Below are positions 1-9,841 of a DNA stretch of 64,000 bases, piece after piece; position 1 is the stretch's first letter, and each line of letters begins with the position of its first letter. Origin of the DNA: Geobacter sp. (GTDB lineage: Bacteria; Desulfobacterota; Desulfuromonadia; Geobacterales; Pseudopelobacteraceae); the NCBI GenBank assembly GCA_003574895.1, contig PJFB01000003.1, positions 62,001 to 126,000 of the forward strand, in the 5' to 3' direction. A program made the position numbers and the translations under genes. The notes beneath the pieces were generated by a model. That model did not search any database. It worked only from the letters and a program-made list of their open reading frames with translations, and was not told the DNA's origin.

Positions 1-2140
1 CGTCGTCCACGCCGACATTCCAGCTCCTGATCTCGTCAACCACTTCCCTGAGCATGGAGACATCTACCGTATCGGCGGTGAACATGCTCTGCAGCCTGAG
101 ATTGAGGGCCGTCTCGGCAGTGGTCATGAAACGGTGCGGGACCGGCATGCCGGTCTCCCTCAAAAAGCCCATGAGGCTTCTGCTCTTTTCGTAGAGAGTT
201 ATGAACTTGTCCTCGAACTCCTGGAGCGTGCCGGCGATGATCAGTTGCAGGACATGGCGCTGTTCGTCCCGAAACAGGTCTTTGAGGGAGTAGTTGTGCA
301 TGCCGAAATGGAGGTCCATCAACCTGACAATCGCGGCAAAATCGCCTTCTTTGAAAGCGGATACGACCTCATCCTTCATGGTCAGGTAGGCCTCCTCGCC
401 GAGAAAGGAACGGACACCGCAATTCAAGGCATGGCCGCCGAAGTACAGGTTGCAGAAACTTATCCAATCCGCTTTGCGGGTGATGGCGGAACGGATGAAT
501 ACCCTGCCCACGGCCAGCATCATCTGGCCCGAACGGGACTGCAGCAAATCTTCCCTGAAGGCTCGATAACTGAAAATCTCGGCTTCTTCGCCGTATTCCT
601 CGAATACTGAGCTGACTGCGTAGTGGGCGCCAACCTTGATCAGGTTGATCATGGCGGGCTTGACGAACTTGACGTAAATGTCGGCTCCGCTCTCATGTTC
701 CGGCAGGTTGCTCCCGGCCAGGGCCAACCTTTCCAGAAAGGCCTCCTCGATGCCCTGAAGGCAGTATCTCTCAGCCAACTGCATTGCCCGGCCGGCATAC
801 TGGAGGATCTGCACCGTTTCCAGCCCGGAAAGCTCATCAAAAAACCAACCGCAGCTGGTGTACATCAGCAGGGCATGGCGCTGCATCTCCAGCAGACAGA
901 GTACGGTTACGGTTGCGTCTTCATCCAAAGGGCGCAGGGAGTGCCTGAGCAGAAAGGCGGCGACATTTTCCTCGGAGCGGTCCAGCATGACATCGATATA
1001 TTCATTGCGCGCTTGCCATGGGTCTTTCAGGTAAGCTGCCAGGTCCCCCTCATAACAGGCGGCCAATCGGTCCCCGAGCCAATCCAGGGAGTCCCGCAAC
1101 GGCCGCCGCCATTGCTGGTTCCAGCCGTTGTTGCCGCCCGAGTTGCAACCACAGTCGCCTCTCCAGCGCTCGATGCCGTGTATGCAGCTCCAGGAGCTGT
1201 TTTCAATGATCTGGACTTCATGCCTGGCCGGATGCAACTCAAGATATTCTCCATAGTTGGTCAACCGCGCCAGGCCGTTTCCTTCGATGTGATTCAGGGC
1301 ATGTCCCAGGGCCATCTCGCCGAATGCATGGTGATGGCCGTAGGTCTCGCCATCGGTGGCAATGTGCACCAGTTGAGAATGCCTGCGGTGGTTTGAAAAA
1401 CCGGACAGCAGACGGGCGGCGAACTGTTCTCCGCTGACCAGCAGCTTCTCGAAGGCCACAGCCTGTGAAATAGGGCCATCGTAAAAGAATAGGGAAATGC
1501 TCCGCCCGGAGGGAAGGCGGCAGAGATAGGCCCGCGAAGGATCGATACGGGAGCCGCTGACGTCATGCCACACACCGGAGCCGATCCGCCTGACCCGTCC
1601 CGCCTGGCGGGGGGCAAGTACGGTGAAGCGAATACCCGCCTCGGCAAGCACTTCCAGGGTTTCGATATCCACCGCGGTCTCCGCCAGCCACATCCCCTCG
1701 GGAAAGCGCTGGAAGCGGTGCTCGAAATCCCTTATGCCCCAATGCACCTGGGTCCGCTTGTCTCGCAGACTGGCCAGGGGCATGATGATATGGTTGTATA
1801 CCTGGGCCATGGCGGCCCCGTGGCCGGAACGCCAGGCAATGCTCTGTTGGTCCGCCGCCAGTATGGCCCGGTAGGTTTCCGGCGAAGATTTTTCCATCCA
1901 GGAAAGCAGGGTTGGGCCGAAATTGAAGCTGATGCGGGCATAGTTGCTGATGATCCCCATGATGCGCCCTTCACCATCCAGGTTGCGGGAGGCGGTGTTG
2001 GGGGCATAACATTCGGCGGTTATCCGTTCATTCCAGTCATGATAGGGATAGGCCGAGTCCTGGATCTCGACGGCCTCCAGCCAGGGGTTTTCGCGGGGTG
2101 GCTGGTAGAAGTGGCCATGTATGCAAAGGAATCGTTCCAT
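1..2140 (-). CDS. GH57-family glycoside hydrolase with DUF3536-type C-terminus (3' end beyond window)
   Basis: The minus-strand reading frame is open from an ATG at 2140 to the left edge, so about 713 residues are visible and the stop is missing. The N-terminus HGHFYQPPRENPW and the blocks PEGMWLAETAVD and ATDGETYGHHH are hallmark GH57 segments. The first holds the GH57 start of the barrel, the second the region around the catalytic Glu, and the third the catalytic Asp region. The long C-terminal half matches the layout of the DUF3536-type GH57 proteins found beside glycogen and trehalose genes. An AGGA ribosome site lies in the end of treZ, 3 nt upstream, so translation is probably coupled. 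Exact substrate is unknown; an alpha-glucan is inferred from family and context. There is no signal peptide, so it should be cytoplasmic. Confidence 0.88.
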   Translation of the reverse strand, partial: MERFLCIHGHFYQPPRENPWLEAVEIQDSAYPYHDWNERITAECYAPNTASRNLDGEGRIMGIISNYARISFNFGPTLLSWMEKSSPETYRAILAADQQSIAWRSGHGAAMAQVYNHIIMPLASLRDKRTQVHWGIRDFEHRFQRFPEGMWLAETAVDIETLEVLAEAGIRFTVLAPRQAGRVRRIGSGVWHDVSGSRIDPSRAYLCRLPSGRSISLFFYDGPISQAVAFEKLLVSGEQFAARLLSGFSNHRRHSQLVHIATDGETYGHHHAFGEMALGHALNHIEGNGLARLTNYGEYLELHPARHEVQIIENSSWSCIHGIERWRGDCGCNSGGNNGWNQQWRRPLRDSLDWLGDRLAACYEGDLAAYLKDPWQARNEYIDVMLDRSEENVAAFLLRHSLRPLDEDATVTVLCLLEMQRHALLMYTSCGWFFDELSGLETVQILQYAGRAMQLAERYCLQGIEEAFLERLALAGSNLPEHESGADIYVKFVKPAMINLIKVGAHYAVSSVFEEYGEEAEIFSYRAFREDLLQSRSGQMMLAVGRVFIRSAITRKADWISFCNLYFGGHALNCGVRSFLGEEAYLTMKDEVVSAFKEGDFAAIVRLMDLHFGMHNYSLKDLFRDEQRHVLQLIIAGTLQEFEDKFITLYEKSRSLMGFLRETGMPVPHRFMTTAETALNLRLQSMFTADTVDVSMLREVVDEIRSWNVGVDD

Positions 2141-2143
2141 TAA

Positions 2144-4033
2144 CTATTCCTTTCTATAGACAATGACGCTGAAAGGGGCAAGGATCGGGAATGTTTCCGG
2201 ACGGGTGGTGTACACGGTTACGCAACTGTCCGGCGGTTTGCTGCCGGTGGAGTCGAGCAGAAAACGCAACGTGCCGCATGCCAGTGACGACTGGACCACG
2301 CGGGCCTGGTCGCTGTAGTTGAACAGACAGAACACCTGGCCCCTGTCGGACCTCCGGATGACAGCCAGCACCTGTTCCTCCTCGCAGACAACCACCTCCA
2401 TATCCTCTCTGCTGAGCTTGGCAAAGGGGGCACATTCCTTGCGCAACCTTATAAGTTCGCGATAAAATTTGAAAATGGCACCGTGGTTGCCGTGGTGGCG
2501 TTGTTCCCGGTTCAGTTTTGCCGAAAGGAAGGTGGATTCGGACTGCGGGTCCGGCGGGGTTCCCTGGCCCGCGAAGGCGGCGAATTCTTGCTGGCGGCCT
2601 TGCCTGACCGCCTCCACCAGGTCCCTATCCCCGTGACTGACAAAATAGGGGAACGGCGCGGTTTCCCCATACTCCTCTCCCATGAAGAGCAGCGGCACAT
2701 AGGGGGAAAGCATTACGGTTGCGGCAGCCAGCATGAGTTGTTGAGCATCGAGATGTTCGCCGGGCCGTTCGCCGGCCATCCGGTTGCCCACCTGATCATG
2801 GTTCTGGGAGAACACCACGAATTTGCCGGGGGCATGGCCAGCCGAGGAGCTGCCATGACGCCTTTTCCTGTAGGCGGAATAGCCGCCGGACAGGACAAAC
2901 CCTTCCATGAACCCCTTGACCAGATCGGAAAACCGGCCGAAATCGCCGTAGTATCCGGCCTGGTCGCCGGTGAGGAGAGTCCGCAGGGCATGGTGAAAGT
3001 CGTCGTTCCACTGGGCATCCAGACCATGGCCACCAGACTCGGGAGGATTGATCAGCCGGACGTCGTTCAGGTCGCTTTCGGCAATGACGCAGACCCGGCG
3101 CCCCAGTGCCGCGCCCAGGCTATGAACGGCCCCGGCCAGCTCCTGCAGGATATGCCTGGCGCCGAAATCGTAGATGCCGTGGACAGCGTCCAGCCGCAGG
3201 GCGTCGATATGGTATTCGGTAATCCAGTAAAGGGCGTTGGAGATGAAGTAGTGACGGACCGGATCGCTGTGGGGGCCGTCGAAGTTGACCGCATCACCCC
3301 AGGGGGTGCGGTAGCGGTCGGTGAAATAGGGACCAAAGCCGTGCAAGTAGTTGCCTTCCGGTCCCAGGTGGTTGTAGACCACATCCAGGACCACGGCCAG
3401 CCCCTTGGAATGACAGGCGTCGATCAGTCTCTTCAGCCCGTCGGGCCCGCCGTAGCTGTTCTGGGGTGCAAAGGGGTTGACGCCGTCGTAGCCCCAGTTC
3501 CTCTCCCCGGGGAACTGGGCCACCGGCATCAGTTCCAGGGCCGTTACGCCAAGGTCCGCCAGGTAGTCAAGCTGCGCGATGACCGCATCGAACGTCCCCT
3601 CCCTGGTGAAGGCTCCAACGTGCAGCTCGTAGATGATATATGCGTCGAGCGGGATGCCCTGCCATCCGCTGTCGGTCCAAGGGAAACTATTTGGGTTGAC
3701 CACCTGGGACGGGCCGTGCACCCCTTCCGGCTGGAAGCGGGATGCGGGATCGGGCCGCGCTGTCCCGTCATCGAACTGGTAGAAATAGCGGGCCCCCTCC
3801 CCTACCCCGGCGATGGTTCCGACAAAATAGCCCTCACCATCTTCTTGGAGCCGGACCACACTGTCGCCATTCCCGGAAAGTAGCAAAACGGATAGTTCTT
3901 TAACCTTGGGCGCCCAGACCCGAAAACTTGTCCCCCCACCGTCCATTGGAGTAGCACCGAGGTCGAGCCGCCAGACAGCCGCCTTCGTAAATCCGACAAC
4001 CATCCCTTTATCTGTATTTTCCTCCATAGCCAT
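2144..4033 (-). CDS. treZ: malto-oligosyltrehalose trehalohydrolase
   Basis: This 629-residue GH13 protein fits TreZ, which releases trehalose from maltooligosyl-trehalose in the TreY/TreZ route from glycogen. It has an N-terminal beta-sandwich (FRVWAPKVKELSVLL, about residues 35-50), then the barrel with DVVYNHLGPEGNYL (region I), ALRLDAVHGIYD (region II, nucleophile Asp), VIAESDLND (region III, acid Glu) and FSQNHDQVGNR (region IV). ELHVGAFTREGTFDAVI and NWGYDGVNPFAPQNSYGGPDG are typical of TreZ and branching enzymes. The start is supported by GGAGG seven bases upstream. The GH57 gene follows after 3 nt. No treY is in this window; it may lie to the left. Cytoplasmic. Confidence 0.93.
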   Translation of the reverse strand: MAMEENTDKGMVVGFTKAAVWRLDLGATPMDGGGTSFRVWAPKVKELSVLLLSGNGDSVVRLQEDGEGYFVGTIAGVGEGARYFYQFDDGTARPDPASRFQPEGVHGPSQVVNPNSFPWTDSGWQGIPLDAYIIYELHVGAFTREGTFDAVIAQLDYLADLGVTALELMPVAQFPGERNWGYDGVNPFAPQNSYGGPDGLKRLIDACHSKGLAVVLDVVYNHLGPEGNYLHGFGPYFTDRYRTPWGDAVNFDGPHSDPVRHYFISNALYWITEYHIDALRLDAVHGIYDFGARHILQELAGAVHSLGAALGRRVCVIAESDLNDVRLINPPESGGHGLDAQWNDDFHHALRTLLTGDQAGYYGDFGRFSDLVKGFMEGFVLSGGYSAYRKRRHGSSSAGHAPGKFVVFSQNHDQVGNRMAGERPGEHLDAQQLMLAAATVMLSPYVPLLFMGEEYGETAPFPYFVSHGDRDLVEAVRQGRQQEFAAFAGQGTPPDPQSESTFLSAKLNREQRHHGNHGAIFKFYRELIRLRKECAPFAKLSREDMEVVVCEEEQVLAVIRRSDRGQVFCLFNYSDQARVVQSSLACGTLRFLLDSTGSKPPDSCVTVYTTRPETFPILAPFSVIVYRKE

Positions 4034-4385
4034 TACAATACCTCCATGATAGGTGCCGATTATTGCATGGGTGACAGTTTACCACACTCTGCCCATTAAG
4101 CAATTTTTATAATATTTCTGGATAGTTACAAACTCGACAAAGGCCGGTAACAGTCCAGAATAAGGATACTTTGATGAGTTAATTAAAAAGAAATCGCTGG
4201 TATTGGGGCTGCCCATTGAACAGCCCGCCAAACCATCTCGCCAAGGAAAAGGGGATTATTTGAGGTTCCTCCCCTTCAATGGGGAGGACAGGTGGGAATA
4301 GTGTTAGGTATCTGTTGAGTCACATCGGTAAAGCGGGGCCACTACTCTCGTGACCGCGCGTCAGATTATCCGTAAGCCCCGGATT
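4034..4385. other. intergenic region between clc and treZ
   Basis: About 350 bases without a credible gene. It should hold the promoter of treZ (minus strand). A short hairpin with 7-bp arms (CCTCCCC/GGGGAGG, 4268-4287, loop TTCAAT) could end the clc transcript, but it has no T-run. The AT-rich stretch near 4100-4140 is the most promoter-like part. I see nothing else I can name. Confidence 0.4.
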
Positions 4386-5762
4386 TTAGCCGTCATGCTT
4401 GTCCTGCCTTGTACCCTTTTTGACATGATGCACCTTGTTCACGCCCTTCTCGATAAAGCCCAGGAGTGACGTACTTCTTCGATCCATATCGGCATGATCG
4501 AATTCGGCGAGTGTTTTGCCGGTGGACACTTTTAAAGAGGTGCTTTTCTGCATGCCCAGAACCTGGCTCGGATAGATGCTGCGGTAACCAACGATGAGAA
4601 AGCTCACCATGCAGGCCACTGCGGCATTGGGAGCAATAGCCGAACCGAACAGTTCAATGGCCATGACCGAAGCCGCTATGGGGGTATTGGCGGCACCGGC
4701 CAGGAGAGCTACCATGCCGATTGCCGAGAAAGCCGCAGTAGGTTCGTGGAGGAATCGCGCCAGAAGATTACCGGCTGCCGTACCGATGTAAAAGATCGGT
4801 GTAACAACCCCGCCGCTGCCACCGCAGCCAAGGGTGATCGAAGTGGCGATACCCTTCCAGAATACCGAGCCGACAGGCAGGAGGTTCCCTCTCAGCCCCT
4901 GGTCAATCGTATCGAGCCCCAGCCCCAGGTAACTAGGAGAAAGAAACGCGCCGATCAAGACAAGCAGACCACCGCCCAGCAAGGCCTTCAGGGAATAATG
5001 CCAATTCAGCCGGGCAAAAGCCATATGGGCAAATTTCATCGATTCAATGAGGAACAAGGCCACCAGGCCGCACCACATGCCAAGCAAGATCATTTCCAGC
5101 ATGCTGATGCCTGTCATTTGCGGTATGAACGGCGCGGCCTCCCGGCTGTATTGCACCCCCAGCAGCGTAGCGACGTGATAACCCACAACCCCGGCTACGA
5201 AGGATGGAAAGAGTACGTCATACAACAACTGCCCCAGCACCAGGACTTCCACTCCGAACAGAGCCCCGGCTATGGGGGTGCCGAAGACCGTGGCAAACCC
5301 GGCGCTGATGCCGCAGATGACAAGCTTGCGCCGGTCAATGTCATCAAGTCGCAATAATCCGCCAAAGGCCGAGGCAAGGCCGGCGCCGATCTGGGCGCAT
5401 GGACCTTCCTTGCCAGCCGAGCCACCGACCGCAAGGGTCAGGACCGTTGCCGCAAGCTTTACCGGAACCACCCTGAAAGCGATTCTTCCCATGCGTTTAT
5501 GAACAGCCTCGATCACCTTCTCGGTACCGTGTCCCTCTGCGTCCGGCGCCAGCCAGCGAACCAGAAAACTGCTGCCCACCAGGGCCAGCGGCAGGAAGTA
5601 GAAGTAATTGGCATTACTGCCGAACATTTTTGTGGTCCAGGCAAGGGATTCCAGGAAGGCGGACGTACCCAGCCCGACTAAAATCCCGACAATCGTGGCA
5701 TAGGCCGTCCACTTGGTAACACTGGCTACAAGGGTGAGCTGTTCAACAAATTTTCTCTGCAT
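4386..5762 (-). CDS. CLC-family chloride channel or Cl-/H+ antiporter
   Basis: This 458-residue polytopic membrane protein is a CLC transporter. GGSAGKEGPCAQIG (gating Glu119) matches the CLC G(K/R)EGP signature. EGHGTEKVIEAVH occupies the position of the GSGIP loop, and GGSGGVVTPIFYIG the position of GxFxP. The second loop starts GHG rather than GSG, a variant common in bacterial CLCs, and lacks the usual Pro. The C-terminus has no CBS domains, only a short charged tail. It is transcribed away from the marR-type gene across a 286-bp shared promoter region. Chloride versus another anion, and channel versus exchanger, cannot be decided from sequence alone. Confidence 0.88.
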   Translation of the reverse strand: MQRKFVEQLTLVASVTKWTAYATIVGILVGLGTSAFLESLAWTTKMFGSNANYFYFLPLALVGSSFLVRWLAPDAEGHGTEKVIEAVHKRMGRIAFRVVPVKLAATVLTLAVGGSAGKEGPCAQIGAGLASAFGGLLRLDDIDRRKLVICGISAGFATVFGTPIAGALFGVEVLVLGQLLYDVLFPSFVAGVVGYHVATLLGVQYSREAAPFIPQMTGISMLEMILLGMWCGLVALFLIESMKFAHMAFARLNWHYSLKALLGGGLLVLIGAFLSPSYLGLGLDTIDQGLRGNLLPVGSVFWKGIATSITLGCGGSGGVVTPIFYIGTAAGNLLARFLHEPTAAFSAIGMVALLAGAANTPIAASVMAIELFGSAIAPNAAVACMVSFLIVGYRSIYPSQVLGMQKSTSLKVSTGKTLAEFDHADMDRRSTSLLGFIEKGVNKVHHVKKGTRQDKHDG

Positions 5763-5986
5763 TTTGGATTATCCACTGAAATAGAATGTGTTGACTCCCC
5801 TTCACCGCTTGCTCCATGCAAGGAAGAAAGGAAGGTGGGAAGGTTGTTCATAGTGTATGAAATTTAGCACAACTCGCTGCCAAAACAAAACTTTCGATAT
5901 AACTCACTGTTATTTGCGTCAATTATGTATCACAACCATTGAATTAACACAATCAAACCTTGACGAAACAGCAGCAAATCACATAT

Positions 5987-6019
5987 AATTTGCATTACCA
6001 ATTATTTGTGTTGCAAATT
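5987..6019. promoter_or_regulatory. candidate MarR-type operator (inverted repeat)
   Basis: AATTTGCA (5987-5994) and TGCAAATT (6012-6019) are perfect 8-bp inverted arms about 18 bases apart. They lie in the AT-rich region shared by the clc and marR-type promoters, ending 29 nt before the regulator start. A second pair, CAAAT/ATTTG, overlaps the left arm. MarR proteins usually bind such palindromes next to their own gene and repress it and the divergent neighbour. That this protein binds here is inference. Confidence 0.4.
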
Positions 6020-6048
6020 GTTTTGTCAAGACTTTTTTGGGAGATGGT

Positions 6049-6513
6049 ATGGGAGCAAAGAAAGAAGAGATTCCGGAGGTCATCGATAATTTGAGGCGCG
6101 TATTCCAGGCAATCAACGAATATTCGAAAAATGTCGAGAGAACAACCGGATTGACCGGCACCCAACTCTGGGCCATGAAGCTCTTGGCAAAAGCAGCGCC
6201 CATAAGGGTTTCCGCTTTGGCCCACAAGATGTATCTGCACCCTGCCACTGTGGTTGGAATCCTCGACCGGCTTGAATCCAAGGGCATGGTCACGCGAACA
6301 CGTTCAAAGGAAGACCGCAGGGCTGTGGAGATAGAACTCACCGAACTGGGGAAGGAGATGGTCGCCAACGCCCCTGAAGTTGCCCAGGCCATGCTGGTCA
6401 AAGGACTTGAAGCATTGTCGGACGAACAGTTTTTCCATGTTGTGGAGGGGATGGGGCACATGGCCCGCATCCTCGGCGCGGATCATCTCGCCCCACAACC
6501 GCTGCATTCGTAG
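6049..6513 (+). CDS. MarR-family transcriptional regulator
   Basis: About 154 residues with the winged-helix layout of MarR: an N-terminal dimerisation helix, TQLWAMKLLAKAAPIRVSAL, the recognition segment MYLHPATVVGILDRLESKG and the wing RTRSKEDRRAVEIELTELG. The DRR motif of the wing is intact. I prefer the ATG at 6049 because GGGAG lies five to six bases upstream; a TTG at 6037 would add four residues and place the ribosome site inside the gene. It is divergent from clc and 41 bases upstream of the trehalose synthase gene, so it may control either. The ligand is unknown. Confidence 0.88.
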   Translation: MGAKKEEIPEVIDNLRRVFQAINEYSKNVERTTGLTGTQLWAMKLLAKAAPIRVSALAHKMYLHPATVVGILDRLESKGMVTRTRSKEDRRAVEIELTELGKEMVANAPEVAQAMLVKGLEALSDEQFFHVVEGMGHMARILGADHLAPQPLHS

Positions 6514-6554
6514 GATAAGAGCAGGATTTGCCTATAACACCGTCTGGAGACTTC

Positions 6555-8795
6555 ATGGTTACGCTCCGTTCAATACGCCTTTCGCTCCGTTTCGTCATCC
6601 CCCTGATGCTCGCCATGGCCCTGCTAGCCTATGCGGTGATGCCGCTGGTGGGAAAATTGACGCTGCATTGGTTCGTAAAAGACCTGGACATACGCTCGCA
6701 GCTCATTGCCAGGACCCTGCACGACCCATTGGCCGAACTGGTGGTACAGGGCGACAGGGCAAAGATCAATGCCCTTTTTCTGCGGGCCATCCAGGACGAA
6801 AGGCTGTTTGCCCTGGGATTTTGCAATGGCAAGGGAAAACTCCTCTATAAGACCCCCACCTTTCCCGATGCGCTCACATGCTCCACGCTGATGGCAGACC
6901 ATGCCAATGCCGGCTTCGTACTGCAGCTCCCCCAAGGGTCGCTGCACGTTGCAACCAGTCCCGTGTTTTTTTCCGGGGTACAAACCGGCTCACTCATCCT
7001 TGTCCATGACATGAGCTTTGTGGAACGCCGAAGCACCGATACCCAGAAGTACGTAATCATCCTCTTTGCGGTACTTGGGGTGGTTGTTTCCCTGATAACC
7101 GTACTGGTGGCCCATCTCAGTTGGAGAGGCTGGGTGGAAGGGGTGCGCTCGATGCTGCGGGGCGAAGGCATATTCCGTCCTTTCAGCCAACCGGCCGCCA
7201 GTTCGGAACTGCAACCGCTGGTGGGAGATCTGCGGGCGCTGCTGCGCAGTATCGACGCCGAACGACGCTTTGCCGACGACGCAACCATCACCTGGAACCC
7301 GGATGCCCTGCGCCGGCTCCTCCAACAGCACCTGACCGGTGAACGGATTATCGTCGTCTCCAACCGGGAACCGTATATCCATTCAAAAGTACAGGGAAAA
7401 ATAGAAATCCACCGCCCGGCCAGCGGCCTGGTCACCGCAGTGGAGCCGGTCATGAGGGCCTGTTCGGGCACATGGATCGCCCATGGCAGCGGCACTGCCG
7501 ATCACGAGACAGTTGACAGCCATGACCGGGTTCCGGTTCCCCCTGACCACCCTGAGTACACCCTGCGCCGCATCTGGCTGACGAAAGAGGAGGAGACCGG
7601 CTATTATTACGGTTTTGCCAATGAAGGACTCTGGCCCCTCTGCCATATCGCCCATGTCCGCCCCATATTCCGTTCCAGCGATTGGCAGCAATACGTGGCG
7701 ATAAATCAGCGCTTCGCCGATGCGGTCGTAAAGGAATCAAGCAGCGACGATCCCGTTGTGCTCGTGCAGGATTACCATTTTGCGCTCCTGCCGCGCATGA
7801 TCAGAAAAGCGTTGCCCAAGGCAACAGTGATCTCGTTTTGGCATATCCCCTGGCCGAACCCCGAATCCTTCGGCATCTGCCCATGGAGGGAGGAGTTGCT
7901 CCAGGGGATGCTGGGCAGCACGATTCTCGGATTCCATACCCCATTTCACTGCAAGAATTTTCTCGAAACCGTGGATCGCTACCTGGAAACCCGCATCGAA
8001 CATGAATCGTCCACCGTTTCCCATGGCGGCAACCTGACTCTGGTGGAAAGCTATCCGATCTCGATCCAATGGCCTCCGGCCTGGCAGGACACCATGCCGC
8101 CCTGCGAAGTCTGCCGCAGCGAGATAATGGGGTTGCTGAGCCTGCCTGCCGATCACCTGATCGGGGTCGGCGTTGACCGCCAGGACTATACCAAGGGAAT
8201 CCTGGAGCGCTTCAGGGCGGTTGAACGGCTGCTTGAGATCCATCCGGAGATGATCGGCCGCTTCACCTTCGTCCAGATCGCGGCGCCCACCCGCTCGGCC
8301 CTTGAAGACTACCAGGCCTTTGAAGCGCAGGTGCGCAACCTTGCCGTCCGCATCAACCAGCGCTTTTCGACCGACTCCTATCAGCCGATTATTCTGAAGG
8401 CCGAACATCATGAGCCGGAGCTGGTCAATCGCTATTACCGGGCTGCTAACGTTTGCATGGTAACCAGCCTGCACGACGGCATGAACCTGGTGGCCAAGGA
8501 ATATGTGGCCGCCCGCGACGACGAACAAGGGGTGCTGGTGCTCAGCCAGTTCACCGGCGCTGCCCACGAGTTGCATGAGGCGCTGATCGTCAACCCGTAC
8601 CATATAGAACAAACCGCCACGGCCCTGTACCAGGCGCTCACCATGCCTTCTTTCGAGCAGCGTGAGAGGATGCGGAGCATGCGCTCGCTGGTGCGGGATT
8701 TCAACGTTTATCGCTGGGCCGGCCGCATGCTGATCGATGCGGCTCGCATCAGGCAGCGGGAGCGGCTCATGGCCCGCATAGGGAGAGAAAAATGA
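6555..8795 (+). CDS. otsA: membrane-anchored trehalose-6-phosphate synthase (GT20) with N-terminal sensor-like domain
   Basis: This 746-residue protein fuses a membrane input-like region to a GT20 synthase, which makes trehalose-6-phosphate from a sugar nucleotide and glucose-6-phosphate. TM1 is near residues 10-30 and TM2 near 155-180 ([22 protein letters not shown]), with a periplasmic loop between them and a HAMP-like linker after. The GT20 part starts near residue 255 ([12 protein letters not shown]) and shows [50 protein letters not shown] and [16 protein letters not shown], so it looks active. The ATG at 6555 has GGAG six bases upstream; a TTG at 6528 has a poorer site. The stop overlaps the otsB start by 4 bp. 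The membrane fusion is unusual; classical OtsA is soluble. Confidence 0.9.
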   Translation: MVTLRSIRLSLRFVIPLMLAMALLAYAVMPLVGKLTLHWFVKDLDIRSQLIARTLHDPLAELVVQGDRAKINALFLRAIQDERLFALGFCNGKGKLLYKTPTFPDALTCSTLMADHANAGFVLQLPQGSLHVATSPVFFSGVQTGSLILVHDMSFVERRSTDTQKYVIILFAVLGVVVSLITVLVAHLSWRGWVEGVRSMLRGEGIFRPFSQPAASSELQPLVGDLRALLRSIDAERRFADDATITWNPDALRRLLQQHLTGERIIVVSNREPYIHSKVQGKIEIHRPASGLVTAVEPVMRACSGTWIAHGSGTADHETVDSHDRVPVPPDHPEYTLRRIWLTKEEETGYYYGFANEGLWPLCHIAHVRPIFRSSDWQQYVAINQRFADAVVKESSSDDPVVLVQDYHFALLPRMIRKALPKATVISFWHIPWPNPESFGICPWREELLQGMLGSTILGFHTPFHCKNFLETVDRYLETRIEHESSTVSHGGNLTLVESYPISIQWPPAWQDTMPPCEVCRSEIMGLLSLPADHLIGVGVDRQDYTKGILERFRAVERLLEIHPEMIGRFTFVQIAAPTRSALEDYQAFEAQVRNLAVRINQRFSTDSYQPIILKAEHHEPELVNRYYRAANVCMVTSLHDGMNLVAKEYVAARDDEQGVLVLSQFTGAAHELHEALIVNPYHIEQTATALYQALTMPSFEQRERMRSMRSLVRDFNVYRWAGRMLIDAARIRQRERLMARIGREK

Positions 8796-9574
8796 CACCG
8801 TCGTATTTATTGACTTCAAACAGCATGGTCGCACTTGCCGAGTTTATCGCCCCCGACACCCTCTTCGCCTTTGACCTGGACGGCACCCTGGCACCGATTG
8901 TTGAAGAATATTCTTCCGCCAATGTGTCCGAACCGGTCAGGGCCGTACTTGTCAGGCTTACCAGCCATGCCAGGGTTGCGGTGATAACCGGCAGGTCAAG
9001 TAAAGATGCCCAGAAGATCCTTGGGTTCGACCCGCACCTGATAATCGGAAACCATGGTGCGGAATGGCCCAATGAATACTCCAACACGAGTTTACAATTC
9101 GTGCAATCCAGCACCGCATGGCAGGAGCGGCTCAGTGAACTGCTCGCCGGCGTTCCAGGTATAGAGATCGAGTTCAAGGGGGAGTCCCTATCTCTCCATT
9201 ACCGTAAAGCAACCGACCAGGAGGGTGCTCTTGCGCTAATTGACGCGGCCATAGAAAAACTCGAACCCAGCCCCAAAAGAATTGGCGGAAAGCTCGTTGT
9301 CAATCTTGTGCCAATGGAGGCCTTCACCAAGGGAGAGGCGCTCATGGCTGCCATGGAACGATTCGGGGCGGAGCGGGCGATATATTTCGGAGACGACGAA
9401 ACAGATGAAGAGGTATTCCGCTTGAGAAGTGTCGATGTCTTTGGCGTTCACATCGGCAGTAACAGCCAGACAGCTGCGTCATATTACCTGAACAAGCAGT
9501 CGGAACTTCTCGGACTGCTCAATTCCATGGTCGGAATGCTAGAGACCGTCTGCGCTAAAAAGAATCGCGCGTGA
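8792..9574 (+). CDS. otsB: trehalose-6-phosphate phosphatase (HAD superfamily)
   Basis: The 260-residue protein has the HAD motif I FAFDLDGTLAP (Asp28 nucleophile, Asp30), motif II VAVITGRS and motif IV YFGDDETDEEVF, with the short cap typical of trehalose phosphatases. It should dephosphorylate the product of the preceding gene to give trehalose. The ATGA overlap with the synthase gene indicates translational coupling. Together they form the OtsAB route beside TreZ, giving the cell two ways to make trehalose. Cytoplasmic. Confidence 0.92.
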   Translation: MTPSYLLTSNSMVALAEFIAPDTLFAFDLDGTLAPIVEEYSSANVSEPVRAVLVRLTSHARVAVITGRSSKDAQKILGFDPHLIIGNHGAEWPNEYSNTSLQFVQSSTAWQERLSELLAGVPGIEIEFKGESLSLHYRKATDQEGALALIDAAIEKLEPSPKRIGGKLVVNLVPMEAFTKGEALMAAMERFGAERAIYFGDDETDEEVFRLRSVDVFGVHIGSNSQTAASYYLNKQSELLGLLNSMVGMLETVCAKKNRA

Positions 9575-9592
9575 TCAATTCCGGCAACTCCA

Positions 9593-9838
9593 TCACTTAG
9601 CTTCAATCCCGTTCAAGATCCAGCTCTGGTCGCAGGTATTGTAGATAAGCTCGTACAGGGCCTCACCGTCTGTCACCGCAAAGTGCACGAGAAAGGCATC
9701 CCCCACCTGCTCTTTCCAGGAATAGGTGGTCTCCAGGACAGTGTGTTTGCGGTGCTGCCAGTCAAACCAGACCGGCTTGATCTGGCGGCCAGGCGTGAAG
9801 ATCGTCGCGATGCGGATCGGTTCCCTAATCCGTTCCAC
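9593..9838 (-). CDS. small conserved protein downstream of lexA (DUF6504-like)
   Basis: An 81-residue protein with a GTG start at 9838 and GGAG seven bases upstream, three nt after the lexA stop. The pattern EPIRI ... KPVWFDWQHRKHTVLE ... VHFAVTDGEALYELIYNT ... WILNGIEAK is reminiscent of DUF6504, a short beta-rich family that I recall occurring near SOS mutagenesis genes; I could not test this. No catalytic motif is visible. The likely lexA operon points to a role in the DNA damage response, but this is inference. The otsB gene converges on it with an 18-bp gap. Confidence 0.7.
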   Translation of the reverse strand: MERIREPIRIATIFTPGRQIKPVWFDWQHRKHTVLETTYSWKEQVGDAFLVHFAVTDGEALYELIYNTCDQSWILNGIEAK

Positions 9839-9841
9839 GGC

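Noticed and set aside
134-2143. Plus-strand ORFs over the first 2.1 kb
   Set aside because: They mirror the minus-strand GH57 gene, which is open to the window edge and has clear family motifs. The plus-strand products have no recognisable domain.
2483-3883. 466-residue plus-strand ORF opposite treZ
   Set aside because: Antisense shadow of a GC-rich gene with full GH13 motifs.
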